Positions 19,174 to 28,739 of a DNA stretch of 64,000 bases are shown here, one piece after another. Below the pieces are notes generated by a model that worked only from the letters and a program-made list of their open reading frames with translations, had not been told where the DNA came from and did no database searches. Every line of letters starts with the position of its first letter. The first letter of the stretch is position 1. The stretch is from Thalassomonas actiniarum (GTDB taxonomy: Bacteria; Pseudomonadota; Gammaproteobacteria; Enterobacterales; Alteromonadaceae): NCBI RefSeq assembly GCF_000948975.2, contig NZ_CP059735.1, positions 6,322,603 through 6,386,602 of the forward strand, written 5' to 3'. Position numbers and translations under genes: made by a program.

Positions 19174-19431
19174 AAACGCCTCGGCAGTTAACTAATGATG
19201 ATTCACCGTCCGTTAGCAAGACTTTCATAGCTAAACATGCTGTTACAGCACAGGTATAAAAAAAGAGACGCTAAACAAACGGTATCGACTAATAAATTGT
19301 CCGTATTGTACGATAATTTTTGCTCAGGTATAGTCCGATCTGTGTTACAAATCGATATTTTTGAAAACCAGCCATGAAAATATTCATGGCGGACAACAAA
19401 GACAGGGCTTGTCGGGGGTAACCGGGGCGGG

Positions 19432-20277
19432 TCACTGGTTCATTTTCAGCCACAAGGTAATGTCTTCCACCAGGTAATGGTTGGCATTTAACAACGCCTG
19501 CTCCACCCGATTGCCTTTAAAAATCTGGCTTTTCGACTTGCGTGAACCATTCCATTCAAACAACTCTTTGGCGGTTTTAAAACTCTCCAGATGCTGGGCA
19601 GAATTAATAAAATAGCTGGGAATATCCATCAACTCCTTATAACGCTCTTTATCGGCATAATCCATGATCGGGGTGATCAATACCATGGCATTAATGTGCA
19701 TTTTATCCGCCAGGCTCACCGCCTGAACCGAGGAACAGCCGCTGGCCACCACGGAAATTCCCTGGCTGCGCTCAATTTTTTTACGCAAATACAGATAAGC
19801 GGCCATCACATCGTCATGCCAGTAAGCCCTTAAGGCGGCAAGTTGCCCCTGGTAAGTGGTAATATCCTGGGCGCGCAGATGAATTTTACGCTCGGAAAAT
19901 TCCTCGGAAATACTGCGGCCAAAACCGCGCAAATCTATGGTTAAGGCATGTAAGCCGTTTGCCGACAAGGTTTTGCCCAGCTCGGCATAACGGCTGCTGT
20001 CCCGGTTGCAGTCATGCAGGATCAAAGCCCCGGACGCATCTTCTTCACCGGGAAAATAATTACCGTGAATCAAAAACTTATCCTGGGTTTGGAAACTGAC
20101 GCTCTGTCCGGCGTTTTTATCAGGCGCAGCCGGTGAAAGCTGGCTCAACCTGGGGCTACCTTTTGCCTGGGAGACTGGGGTCATCAGCAACACAGCAAAG
20201 AGCACAAGGTACAATAAAGCGTGAAAACCACGTGGCATAACACAGGAAACAACTACTTTCGATTTATCCGTTACCAT
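19432..20277 (-). CDS. Exported alpha/beta-hydrolase fold protein, function unknown
   Basis: The protein has 281 residues with a signal sequence (about residues 16-38, HALLYLVLFAVLLMTPVSQAKG). An alpha/beta-hydrolase core follows: LILHDCNRDSSRYAELGKTL, then LTIDLRGFGRS, a nucleophile elbow SGCSSVQ, MVLITPIMDYAD and a late NANHYLVEDITLW that may supply the catalytic His. The elbow reads G-C-S-S-V rather than the usual G-x-S-x-G, so activity is uncertain. GGAG lies 6 bp before the ATG. It stands alone and divergent from waaA. Confidence 0.75.
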   Translation of the reverse strand: MVTDKSKVVVSCVMPRGFHALLYLVLFAVLLMTPVSQAKGSPRLSQLSPAAPDKNAGQSVSFQTQDKFLIHGNYFPGEEDASGALILHDCNRDSSRYAELGKTLSANGLHALTIDLRGFGRSISEEFSERKIHLRAQDITTYQGQLAALRAYWHDDVMAAYLYLRKKIERSQGISVVASGCSSVQAVSLADKMHINAMVLITPIMDYADKERYKELMDIPSYFINSAQHLESFKTAKELFEWNGSRKSKSQIFKGNRVEQALLNANHYLVEDITLWLKMNQ

Positions 20278-20414
20278 AACTACTCCGCCCTTGTTGCTTA
20301 GCTGATATCCCTAAAACACGATAACAGCATATTTTTACTTTGGATATTACCTAATCTCAGCGATAATCCTGCCATCTCCCAGTTTATAAAGCTCAATTGC
20401 TTTTATAAGGCTAA

Positions 20415-21716
20415 ATGTTGAAATATCACCTGGCATTATTACTTTACCGCTTATTTTTCCTAATAAACCTGCCTGTTATCATTATAGTGCTGCTTATTCG
20501 TTCAACCAAGCATAAGGCATACCGGCAACGCCTGGGCGAAAGATTGGGACTGGTGCCCGGGGGCATAAAACCAGGCTCCATAGTGATCCACGCCGCCAGT
20601 GTCGGTGAGGTCATGGCGTTGAAAGCCTTTGTTGAACAGGTTTTAGCAGCCTACCCCACACTGCCGGTCACCCTTACCACCTTTACCCCTACCGGCTCAG
20701 AGCAAGTAAAAAAACTTTTTGCCGGCAGGGTTCAGCATTGTTATCTACCTTTAGATATCTGGCCGTGCAGCGCACTGTTTCTCCACAAACTCGCCCCTAA
20801 AGCCATGGTATTTATGGAAACCGAGTTATGGCCTAATTTAATCAGCCAAAGCGCCGGTAAAAATATCCCCTTACTCCTTGTTAACGGCCGCTTGTCTGAA
20901 AACTCCATGAAAAATTACCGCAAACTAAGCTGGTTAATTGCCCCGGCATTAAAACGCTTTGCCGCCATCTTGTCCCAAAGCCAGCCCCACAGGGATAATT
21001 TCCTGGCTTTGGGAGCCAGCCCTGATACGTGTACGGTATCGGGTAATTTAAAATTCGATATCTCACAAACTACTGAGATCAGCAATAAGCAACAAGAATT
21101 ATCCCGGCTGATGGCAAGCAGGGGACCGGTTTGGATCGCCGCCAGTACCCATGAGGGAGACGAACAACTGATGGTAGAGGCTTATAAGAAAGCCTGTGTT
21201 GAAGTACCTGAATTATTGCTGGTGCTGGTGCCGCGCCACCCGGAGCGCTTTGAAAAAGTCCATCAGTTATGCCTGGATGCCGATTTATCGGTCATCAAGC
21301 GCTCCGCCAATCAACCCCTGGGGCAGGATACCCAGGTGTGGCTGTTAGATACCCTGGGAGAGTTGATGGCGGCTTACGCCCTGTCGGATATCGTCACTAT
21401 CGGCGGCACCTTCAGCCATATCGGCGGCCATAACCCGCTGGAACCCGCCTTGTTTAAAAAACCTGTCATCGTCGGCAGCGATATGAGCAATTTTGCTGAA
21501 ATCCATCAACAATTCACTCAAGAACAAGCGGTGATCCAGCTGGCAGCAACAGGAGATGTCAGCACAGCACTGGCACAGCAGGTACAAAACCTGCTCGAGT
21601 CGCCGCAGCAGGCGCAAACCTTAGGTGAGAATGGCTATCACATTGTCCGGCAAAACCAGGGGGCAAGTGCTTTTAGCCTCAAGCAGTTAAGTCAGCTATT
21701 ACCGGAAAACAGCTAA
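20415..21716 (+). CDS. waaA: 3-deoxy-D-manno-octulosonic acid (Kdo) transferase
   Basis: The protein has 433 residues. This membrane-bound glycosyltransferase (GT-B fold, GT30) adds Kdo from CMP-Kdo to lipid IVA in LPS synthesis. Recognised segments are an N-terminal helix, the early RLGERLGL, IHAASVGEVMAL with the catalytic Glu, METELWPNLI, LLVNGRLSENSMKNYRKL, and the nucleotide-binding GGTFSHIGGHNPLEPALFKKP. A kdkA gene nearby suggests that the LPS core has a phosphorylated single Kdo. Whether this WaaA adds one or two Kdo units cannot be read from sequence. Confidence 0.97.
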   Translation: MLKYHLALLLYRLFFLINLPVIIIVLLIRSTKHKAYRQRLGERLGLVPGGIKPGSIVIHAASVGEVMALKAFVEQVLAAYPTLPVTLTTFTPTGSEQVKKLFAGRVQHCYLPLDIWPCSALFLHKLAPKAMVFMETELWPNLISQSAGKNIPLLLVNGRLSENSMKNYRKLSWLIAPALKRFAAILSQSQPHRDNFLALGASPDTCTVSGNLKFDISQTTEISNKQQELSRLMASRGPVWIAASTHEGDEQLMVEAYKKACVEVPELLLVLVPRHPERFEKVHQLCLDADLSVIKRSANQPLGQDTQVWLLDTLGELMAAYALSDIVTIGGTFSHIGGHNPLEPALFKKPVIVGSDMSNFAEIHQQFTQEQAVIQLAATGDVSTALAQQVQNLLESPQQAQTLGENGYHIVRQNQGASAFSLKQLSQLLPENS

Positions 21717-21738
21717 AAAGCCTAAATTGGTTGCCGGT

Positions 21739-22806
21739 TTACGCTTGGCTCAATTCCGGATAATGATCGGCGATCAGCTGGCGAATTTTATCTTTCACCT
21801 GATCAATGGCGATATCATTCATCAGATCGCTGCCTTTGGCCCTGATGCCCCAGGGCAGTTTACTTAAGGGCTTCCCGTATTGCTTTTGCACCGCCTGCTG
21901 GTAACAGCTGACCACATATTGCTGGAACAAATAGGGACCGGTACGGTGCGGGTTGCTATGGGCATATAAACCTATCACCGGGGTACCGACTGTTACCGCC
22001 ATATGCGCCGGTCCGGTATCCGGGGCTATCACCAGGTGCGCCAGTTTCAGCACCGCCAGCAGCTGTTTTAAACTGGTTTTGCCTACCAGGTTTTCCACCC
22101 GGCTCTGGCTCAGCTTGCTGATTTCTGCCGCCAGTTGCTGCTCAAGTTCAGTCGGGCCGCCGCAGATCACGGGTAAAAAACCCAGCTGCGCTAAATGATC
22201 CGCTGCCTGGGCATAACCCCTGGCATGCCAGTTACGCTCCGCCTTGCTGGCGGCGGGACAAATCACCGCCAGCGGCCGCTCACCGCTAAACAGCTCACCG
22301 GCCCAGAGCATATCCTGATCTGTGATCGGCATCTGCCATTGCGGACGGGCCGGTTCCAGGCCAAGCGCCCGGGCAAACCCCATAAAGCCGTCCAGCACAT
22401 GGGGATGCTCCTGGGCAGCAATGCGTTTGTTGGTAAACAGCCACTGTCCTTCAATGGCGCGCTTGCGGTCAAAACCGATTTTTACCTTGGCGGGGATACA
22501 TAAGCTGGCCAGACTGGCCCTTAAGGCGACCTGCATATGCAATAGCAAATCAAACTTCCGCGACTTCAACTGGGCACGCAACTCCCGGTAACCTTGCAGC
22601 CCGGCTTTTTTATCAAAAATAACAAACTCAACATTGTCCAGTCCCTGCAACAAGCTGGCTTCTATCTTACCTATCACCCAGGTAATTTTCGTCTCCGGCC
22701 AATGGCGCTGAATATGCTGCACCATAGCCACGGCATGGCAAACATCGCCGATGGCAGATAAACGTAATAAACACAGATTTTTTGGAGCAGTTATTTGACC
22801 CGGCAT
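21739..22806 (-). CDS. Glycosyltransferase family 9 (heptosyltransferase-like)
   Basis: The protein has 355 residues. GT9 features are the N-terminal CLLRLSAIGDVCHAVAMVQHIQRHWP, the acceptor-domain KIGFDRKRAIEGQWL and the donor-site APDTGPAHMAVTVGTPVIGLY with H-S-NP. Members transfer L-glycero-D-manno-heptose from its ADP derivative to the LPS inner core. The similarity is closest to heptosyltransferase I/II type proteins, but the exact linkage cannot be assigned. The gene is convergent with waaA and divergent from kdkA, in an LPS core cluster. Confidence 0.92.
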   Translation of the reverse strand: MPGQITAPKNLCLLRLSAIGDVCHAVAMVQHIQRHWPETKITWVIGKIEASLLQGLDNVEFVIFDKKAGLQGYRELRAQLKSRKFDLLLHMQVALRASLASLCIPAKVKIGFDRKRAIEGQWLFTNKRIAAQEHPHVLDGFMGFARALGLEPARPQWQMPITDQDMLWAGELFSGERPLAVICPAASKAERNWHARGYAQAADHLAQLGFLPVICGGPTELEQQLAAEISKLSQSRVENLVGKTSLKQLLAVLKLAHLVIAPDTGPAHMAVTVGTPVIGLYAHSNPHRTGPYLFQQYVVSCYQQAVQKQYGKPLSKLPWGIRAKGSDLMNDIAIDQVKDKIRQLIADHYPELSQA

Positions 22807-22857
22807 GAAGGAATCACCACAATAGGCAGCTAAATAGAAAAAATTAGGGCTATTATC

Positions 22858-23604
22858 TTGAACCAGCCAGCAATTGTAAAACCTTGCCGGGAAAAAGTTT
22901 TACAGCAGGAAAATGTTTACTGTGTCTACGACGAAGCAAAAATCGCCAATTTTTCCCCCGAGATGCTCAGCGAACATTACTGGCAAAAACATAATGCCGT
23001 CAGCGGCAGCGCCCAGGGCAGGGGGACTACCTGGTTCATCTCGCACCAGCAGCAACAATGGGTGCTCAGGCATTATTACCGCGGCGGTTTGATCGGCAGG
23101 TTTAATAAAGACAGCTACTGGTTCGGCGGACAAAAAAATACCCGGGCAGCCCGGGAGTTTTCCTTATTGTTAACCTTGGAGCAACTCGGTTTACCGGCGC
23201 CGCAGCCCGTGGCCTACAGGGTGAAACGTCAGGGACTGTTTTACCGCGCCGATCTGCTTTCCACCCGCATTCAGGATGCCCGGGATCTGGTGGGTATATT
23301 AAGCGACCAGGGTCTTGATGAAAGCGTTTGGGCTGATATCGGCGCCACCATACGGCGCTTTCATGATCACGGCATCTACCACCATGACTTAAATAGCCAT
23401 AATATTTTACTGGACCGGGAAAATAAGGTGTTCCTGATCGATTTTGACCGCGGCGAACAGCGCGCAGCCAAGCCAAGCTGGCAGCAGGCCAATATGGAGA
23501 GGTTACTGAGATCTTTTCGCAAAGAACAAAATAAAATACCCGGCTTTCACTGGCAAGAACAGCACTGGCATATGCTGATGCTAGGTTACCGCCAAAGCCA
23601 ATAG
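22858..23604 (+). CDS. kdkA: 3-deoxy-D-manno-octulosonic acid kinase
   Basis: The protein has 248 residues with a protein-kinase-like fold. The block SAQGRGTTWF and RHYYRGGLIGRFNKDSYWF match KdkA of Haemophilus. The catalytic loop reads HHDLNSHNILLD and the metal-binding Asp is in LIDFDRGEQR. KdkA phosphorylates position 4 of Kdo on lipid A. The start is a TTG at 22858 with AGGG about 9 bp upstream; no earlier in-frame ATG or GTG is evident. Confidence 0.93.
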   Translation: MNQPAIVKPCREKVLQQENVYCVYDEAKIANFSPEMLSEHYWQKHNAVSGSAQGRGTTWFISHQQQQWVLRHYYRGGLIGRFNKDSYWFGGQKNTRAAREFSLLLTLEQLGLPAPQPVAYRVKRQGLFYRADLLSTRIQDARDLVGILSDQGLDESVWADIGATIRRFHDHGIYHHDLNSHNILLDRENKVFLIDFDRGEQRAAKPSWQQANMERLLRSFRKEQNKIPGFHWQEQHWHMLMLGYRQSQ

Positions 23605-23615
23605 TATTTTATGCC

Positions 23616-24272
23616 CTAGGCCGCATGCAGGGCATTCATATAACGTTGCTGGTACATTTCCCTGGCTTTGAGAAATTCGGGCATGGCGGACTCTGTGATA
23701 TAGGGACGTATGATCACCAGAATTTTGAGGACTCCCTGATAGAAAACGGCATCGTTGATTTCAACATCGATATTCTGGGTCTGGTAGAAGCTGATCCAGA
23801 AAGTATTTACCAGACGTAAGATACTGACAATATCCGGCAGCTCTTCGACATCAAAGTCCATCATATCGGCGTCGCGCAGGGACACCAGCAGCTGGCTGAC
23901 CCGCTCGGCGATAGATTGCTGTACGCTGACATATTTATCGCGCAAACTCGGATTTTTCGCCAACAGTACAGGTAAATTGCTGTAGAAAAAGCGGAATTTC
24001 ATCATTGCCTGGAACACGGCATCCATATAAAGAATGATGGCATCCAGGGGTTTAACATCGGGAGAGACCTGGGGGAAAGTCTCTAATACCAGGTTGCGGG
24101 CATATTCTTCATAAATCGATAAGATGATGTCTTCTTTATTGCGAAAGTGATAATAGAGGTTGCCGGGACTGATACCGAGGTGGGCGGCAATATGATTGGT
24201 CGTTACATTACGCTCCCCTTGCTCGTTAAATAATGCAATACTTGCTTGTATTATTTTATCACGCGTCTTCAT
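23616..24272 (-). CDS. TetR family transcriptional regulator
   Basis: The protein has 218 residues. The N-terminal helix-turn-helix spans about residues 8-52 and includes NVTTNHIAAHLGISPGNLYY and HFRNKEDIILSIYEEYA. The C-terminal ligand domain is of the type found with fatty-acid or membrane-stress regulators, but no ligand can be assigned. It is divergent from coaD and convergent with kdkA. No clear palindromic operator was identified in the 168-bp gap to coaD. Confidence 0.92.
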   Translation of the reverse strand: MKTRDKIIQASIALFNEQGERNVTTNHIAAHLGISPGNLYYHFRNKEDIILSIYEEYARNLVLETFPQVSPDVKPLDAIILYMDAVFQAMMKFRFFYSNLPVLLAKNPSLRDKYVSVQQSIAERVSQLLVSLRDADMMDFDVEELPDIVSILRLVNTFWISFYQTQNIDVEINDAVFYQGVLKILVIIRPYITESAMPEFLKAREMYQQRYMNALHAA

Positions 24273-24431
24273 ATTATTATCTTCTTATAATGCCCACAGT
24301 AATTTTTCTATCATACTATCAAAAAATGCTTCACGGAAAGGCTTTCGAGTAAATACTTTAACAAAAGTCGCAGATCCCGGTTGTTATTCCGCCAGCCAGC
24401 CCTTTACAATATTAGCATCACCAAGCAATAA

Positions 24432-25031
<600 letters not shown>

Positions 25032-25070
25032 CGCAAAAACGGCGAAACCGGTTGTCAAAAGTAGTTGTGT

Positions 25071-25886
25071 TTAATCCTTTTGGCAGCTGGGGCAATAAAC
25101 CGAACTGCGGTTACCCTGTCTTACTTCCAGCAATTCGCTGCTGCACTGCAGGCAAGGCTCTCCGGCCCGGCCATAAACAAAGAGTGACTGGGCAAAATAT
25201 CCGGGACGCCCGTCCGCCTGGGTAAAATCTTTTAAGGTGGTGCCCCCCTGCCGGATCGCCGCTTTCAGTACTTCCTTGATAATATCCGTTAACTTATCCA
25301 AGCGCTGCTCGCTGAGGGTATTGGCCGGCGTGGTCGGTAAAATGCCCGCCTGGAACAGGGCTTCATTGGCGTAGATATTCCCGACCCCGACCACGATTTG
25401 ATTGTTCATCAGCAGGGTTTTAATGGCCACCTTACGGTTTTTTGCCTTGGCATAAAGATAACCATGAGCAAAATCGTCACTGAGCGGCTCCGGCCCCAAC
25501 TTACTTAACAGCCCCAAATCATCCTGATGCTGATCCAGCCATAAGACCGCGCCGAATCGCCGGGGATCATTCAGGCGCAGGGCACTGTTGTGGCCAAAAA
25601 CCAGATCAAAATGATCATGTTTGGCCACCGGCGTATCCGCCCTGATCACCCGGATAGTACCCGACATGCCCAAATGTAACACTAAGGTGCCGGTGTCAAA
25701 ACGGATCAACAGATATTTGGAGCGGCGATCCACCGCCTGCACTTTATGGCCCACCAGCAGCTTGACTTCATCAGGGATCGGCCAGCGCAGCCTGGCATTG
25801 CGGACAATCACATCTGTGACTTGCTGATCGAGAATATGGGGGCTGATCCCCAGGCGGCACACTTCAACTTCGGGTAATTCGGGCAT
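25071..25886 (-). CDS. mutM: Formamidopyrimidine-DNA glycosylase
   Basis: The protein has 271 residues. It begins MPELPEVE, in which Pro2 is the catalytic nucleophile and Glu3 assists. The helix-two-turn-helix contains VGNIYANEALF, and a C-terminal zinc finger has C-x2-C at CLQC and C-x2-C at CPSC. It removes 8-oxoguanine and other oxidised purines. The zinc finger tip R (GNRSSVY) is present. The gene lies just downstream of a small membrane protein gene. Confidence 0.98.
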   Translation of the reverse strand: MPELPEVEVCRLGISPHILDQQVTDVIVRNARLRWPIPDEVKLLVGHKVQAVDRRSKYLLIRFDTGTLVLHLGMSGTIRVIRADTPVAKHDHFDLVFGHNSALRLNDPRRFGAVLWLDQHQDDLGLLSKLGPEPLSDDFAHGYLYAKAKNRKVAIKTLLMNNQIVVGVGNIYANEALFQAGILPTTPANTLSEQRLDKLTDIIKEVLKAAIRQGGTTLKDFTQADGRPGYFAQSLFVYGRAGEPCLQCSSELLEVRQGNRSSVYCPSCQKD

Positions 25887-25895
25887 AAATACTCA

Positions 25896-26375
25896 CTACA
25901 ACAGGGACGGCGGTAACAACTGGCGGTAAATAGGCAAGGGCAAAGATAACCAGAGCTTTTGGCTGTGATGATAAAGAAACAGCTGTTCAGACACGGGATA
26001 AAGGCTAAACACTTGCGGTTGCTCCTGTCCCGCCAAATGCAGGGTAACCACCACGGAAGAGACCTGTTCCAGCCCCGCCGGCGCCTCTACCACAGTGCCG
26101 CTATTATCCTGCCAGGCCAGCATCATCTGATCCAGCGCCTGGCCGGTGATTATCGCAGGGGTTGCACGCCAGGTACGGCCGATACGCTCAATCACCAGCT
26201 GCTGGTTGACTTCCAGGGTTAAGATCGCACTGTGGCGGTCAATAATATAAACTTCCTGGCCGCTGTTATTTTCCCCCGGCTCCATCAGACCTTTATTCAT
26301 CTGGTGGATCAGTAAAATCATCGCCATCACAGAAAAAATAATGACATTATTCCAGCCGGCCCGTGATAATTTCAT
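25896..26375 (-). CDS. Single-pass membrane protein, function unknown
   Basis: The protein has 159 residues from ATG 26375 (AGG 7 bp upstream; a TTG eight codons earlier is less likely). One N-terminal helix (about residues 9-25, NVIIFSVMAMILLIHQM) precedes a periplasmic, mostly beta domain with YIIDRHSAILTLEVNQQLVIERIG, TWRATPAII and FSLYPVSEQLFLYHHSQKLWLSLP. No family is recognised. It ends 9 bp before mutM and probably shares its transcript. Confidence 0.75.
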   Translation of the reverse strand: MKLSRAGWNNVIIFSVMAMILLIHQMNKGLMEPGENNSGQEVYIIDRHSAILTLEVNQQLVIERIGRTWRATPAIITGQALDQMMLAWQDNSGTVVEAPAGLEQVSSVVVTLHLAGQEQPQVFSLYPVSEQLFLYHHSQKLWLSLPLPIYRQLLPPSLL

Positions 26376-26428
26376 CCCTACACCTGTCTCGTTTACCAAT
26401 AACCTAATGATACTGAATTTCAGGCAAT

Positions 26429-26456
26429 AAAAAACCCGGTAAAAACCGGGTTTTTG
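26429..26456. terminator. Intrinsic terminator after rpmG
   Basis: A stem of AAAAACCCGGT with ACCGGGTTTTT and an A-rich 4-base loop lies 16 bp beyond the rpmG stop. It has flanking A and T runs, so it can work in both directions. Confidence 0.85.
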
Positions 26457-26471
26457 TCAAGAAGGCTAAAA

Positions 26472-26627
26472 TTACTTGATTTTAGCTTCTTTGTACATCA
26501 CGTGTTTACGTGCTTTTGGATCAAACTTTTTGATTTCCATTTTTTCAGGCATAGTCTTTTTATTCTTATCAGTAGTATAAAAATGACCTGTACCGGCGCT
26601 GGAAACTAAACGAATTTTATCACGCAT
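26472..26627 (-). CDS. rpmG: 50S ribosomal protein L33
   Basis: The protein has 51 residues: [20 protein letters not shown] at the start and [17 protein letters not shown] near the end, the typical gammaproteobacterial L33. It lacks the zinc-binding cysteines, so it is the zinc-independent form. It follows rpmB by nine bases in the usual rpmB-rpmG operon. Confidence 0.97.
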   Translation of the reverse strand: MRDKIRLVSSAGTGHFYTTDKNKKTMPEKMEIKKFDPKARKHVMYKEAKIK

Positions 26628-26636
26628 AATAATTCC

Positions 26637-26873
26637 TTAAACTTTTTCGCCGCGAGCACGGATGTCTGCTAATACAGCATCGATGCCTTTTTTATCGATA
26701 ATACGCATACCTTTAGGGGTTAAACGTAATTTAACGAAACGATTTTCACTTTCAACCCAAAAACGGTGAGATTGAAGGTTCGGTAAGAAACGACGACGAG
26801 TTGCGTTTCTTGCGTGAGAACGGTTGTTCCCTACGACTGGTTTTTTGCCTGTTACTTGGCAAACTTTAGACAT
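26637..26873 (-). CDS. rpmB: 50S ribosomal protein L28
   Basis: The protein has 78 residues starting at the ATG at 26873, where GGAG lies 8 bp upstream; an ATG three codons earlier lacks this spacing. It begins [17 protein letters not shown] and ends [11 protein letters not shown], the normal L28 pattern. It is the first gene of the rpmB-rpmG operon. Confidence 0.97.
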   Translation of the reverse strand: MSKVCQVTGKKPVVGNNRSHARNATRRRFLPNLQSHRFWVESENRFVKLRLTPKGMRIIDKKGIDAVLADIRARGEKV

Positions 26874-26953
26874 GTGAGTCACTCCAAAATTAATTTCAGC
26901 TCGAGCTATCTTGCCCCACGGCCGTCGCCTTGGGATCCTGAAAAAGGTGGCAT

Positions 26954-26959
26954 ATTATA
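26954..26959 (-). promoter_or_regulatory. Probable -10 element of the rpmB-rpmG promoter
   Basis: A perfect TATAAT lies about 80 bp upstream of rpmB on the minus strand, with a weak -35 (TGGCAT) 17 bp further upstream. The remaining gap to 27173 holds no convincing gene; a 73-codon plus-strand frame there lacks a ribosome site. Confidence 0.5.
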
Positions 26960-27173
26960 GAGAAACTAAATGATGAATGCCAGCTTTTCTCTGCCCACAA
27001 GTGAAAACTATATATTTAACCAGATATTTCAATACATTAAAGAAATAAAAGCCAAAGAAATCGCGAGTTTTTGCAACAAATATTGTTGTTTAATACGTCT
27101 ATATGGACAAATTTACACCGGGATTTCTTGCCGGGTAGCTGCGTTCTCAGCAATGAAAACCGCCCCGGCGGCT

Positions 27174-27572
27174 TCAATTAGTATCAGATGACAACAGCTT
27201 TTTCAATTGCTCGTGCTGTTCCTGGTTGCATAACTCGGCAATCAGGATACGAATAATGTGGGATTTGGCCAGCTTGCTTTCATTAGCCAACAGCTGTAAC
27301 TGCGCTATCGCTTCTTCGCTTAAGGTAAAAGTCGCATGACGAAAAGGTTTGGCGGGCTTTTGTTGCTGCTCTTGTCGGGCAAGGTGTTTTTGGGCCTCAG
27401 AGATCGCCTGAGACAAAGTTAACGGCTCTTTCAGTTCGGCATTGGTGTCAGTGCTCACTATCTCCGGCTGACCTTTGGCATAATTTTCCGCATCAGAGAT
27501 AAATTCATCCACGGTGAAATTTTTCTTTTTCCCCGTCGGTTTTTTCGATTTTTTAAGATCAGTTAAACTCAT
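27174..27572 (-). CDS. Ribbon-helix-helix-like partner of a ParA ATPase
   Basis: The protein has 132 residues. The N-terminus is basic and low in complexity (KKSKKPTGKKKN), followed by a Gln/Lys-rich linker. The C-terminal segment FRHATFTLSEEAIAQLQLLA, then SKLAKSHIIRILIAEL, resembles a CopG/ParG-type ribbon-helix-helix. This layout, a mobile basic tail plus an RHH domain, is that of ParG-like centromere-binding proteins that stimulate a ParF-type ATPase. The start overlaps the ParA stop by 14 bases, so the two are translationally coupled. The functional assignment is inference. Confidence 0.75.
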   Translation of the reverse strand: MSLTDLKKSKKPTGKKKNFTVDEFISDAENYAKGQPEIVSTDTNAELKEPLTLSQAISEAQKHLARQEQQQKPAKPFRHATFTLSEEAIAQLQLLANESKLAKSHIIRILIAELCNQEQHEQLKKLLSSDTN

Positions 27573-28227
27573 GCGAGTTGTCCGGTTTCATCGCCAGTAT
27601 CTCTTCGGCAATAGCAATGATTTCGCCGGCCGCTTTTCCCTCGGCATCGATTTCCAGTACCGAAGAGCCTTTTTCTTCACTGTCATCATAAACATTACGG
27701 CTAAAAGTCACGGCATCGAGCACATTAATACCGTAGGAGCTGCACACTTCTTTGGCTTCCAGAATGCGGCTGGCCTGATTGGGTAAAGAAGGACACTGAG
27801 TGATCACAAAAGAGGCGAGCATTTTCGGGTTGACCATTTTACAGGTACTGAGCATATCTTCCATATGGGCCACGGTTTTCAAATCCCGGCGCTTGGGCCT
27901 TAAGGGGATGATCACATGGTCTGCCACCGACATCGCGGCGCGCAATGCCAGGTTATCCTGGCCGCCGCAATCGACAATCACATGATCGTAATGCTGGTTC
28001 AGGCTCAGCAAGTCATTGCGTATTTTACCATAAAGTTGAATACAGTTAATGGCGGGCAAGGTCGGATCGGTATTACGCGCCTGGATCCAGTCGGAAGTGG
28101 TTCTTTGCGGATCGCAGTCCACCATAAGCACAATGGCGTCCTTTTCCCGGGCAAAAAATACCGCCAGATTTTGCGCCAGGCAGCTCTTGCCGCTACCGCC
28201 TTTTTCACCACCCACTAATATCATCAT
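27559..28227 (-). CDS. ParA/MinD-type ATPase
   Basis: The protein has 222 residues. The deviant Walker A motif is GGEKGGSGKSCLAQNLA, Walker A' is VDCDPQRTTSDW, and Walker B is VIVDCGGQDNLALR. Short ParA proteins of this kind (no N-terminal HTH) resemble plasmid ParF and cargo-positioning ATPases. It acts on the nucleoid by ATP-dependent DNA binding in known members. The gene is flanked by a PilZ gene (55 bp upstream) and the RHH gene. No replication gene is near, so a chromosomal cargo or polar positioning role is more likely than plasmid partition. Confidence 0.88.
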   Translation of the reverse strand: MMILVGGEKGGSGKSCLAQNLAVFFAREKDAIVLMVDCDPQRTTSDWIQARNTDPTLPAINCIQLYGKIRNDLLSLNQHYDHVIVDCGGQDNLALRAAMSVADHVIIPLRPKRRDLKTVAHMEDMLSTCKMVNPKMLASFVITQCPSLPNQASRILEAKEVCSSYGINVLDAVTFSRNVYDDSEEKGSSVLEIDAEGKAAGEIIAIAEEILAMKPDNSHEFN

Positions 28228-28282
28228 ATCGCCAGTCCTTTATGGTCACCTGCCGGGTTTATTTGTTTATTATAGCCAAAGA

Positions 28283-28588
28283 CTAATCATCCAACTGTAA
28301 TGCAATTTCAAACCAGCCGTTGTCTTGCTCTTTACAGCGCACCACTTTCCCGGTCATAGACTTACTCCCGGGATTGGCCGCTTTAAATAATATATGGGTT
28401 TTTGTCTCCAGCGGAATAGGCTGATCACTGTCGAGCCTGACCCCGGTGCGGGAAAAGTCAACGCAAGTGACTTTTTTCAGGTATTGCTGACCGCCGCCAT
28501 CGGTCCAGCCAACATCCACCAGTTCTTTTTCCATATCAAGTCGAAAAGCCCCCCGGCGTTCGATATCTAAACTACTACCATCTCTCAT
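28283..28588 (-). CDS. PilZ domain protein
   Basis: The protein has 101 residues, essentially one PilZ domain. The c-di-GMP contacts are present: an RxxxR-type motif in ERRGAFRLDME near the N-terminus and D-x-S-x-x-G in DFSRTGVRLDS. The domain ends in VVRCKEQDNGWFEIALQL. AGGG lies 7-8 bp before the ATG. It is the first gene of a three-gene unit with ParA and the RHH protein, which suggests that c-di-GMP could influence the positioning system. Confidence 0.9.
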   Translation of the reverse strand: MRDGSSLDIERRGAFRLDMEKELVDVGWTDGGGQQYLKKVTCVDFSRTGVRLDSDQPIPLETKTHILFKAANPGSKSMTGKVVRCKEQDNGWFEIALQLDD

Positions 28589-28739
28589 CAGGTTACCCTC
28601 TCGTTATTAACTCAATGCAACTCGCACAAAAATCAACCACATGTTAATTAGCCCTAACTATAAAGCTAATAGCCATATTCCCAGCTTGCAAATTTTCAGG
28701 CTTTTTAACGGGTTTTTATCTTGTTTTCCTTCAAAAAGG

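Noticed and set aside
19371-19390. Palindrome GCCATGAA/TTCATGGC upstream of kbl region
   Set aside because: Perfect 8-bp arms but no T tract, no known operator match, and about 200 bp from either gene start; too little to annotate.
26970-27191. 73-codon plus-strand frame upstream of rpmB
   Set aside because: It overlaps the likely rpmB promoter region in opposite sense and shows no protein-like features.
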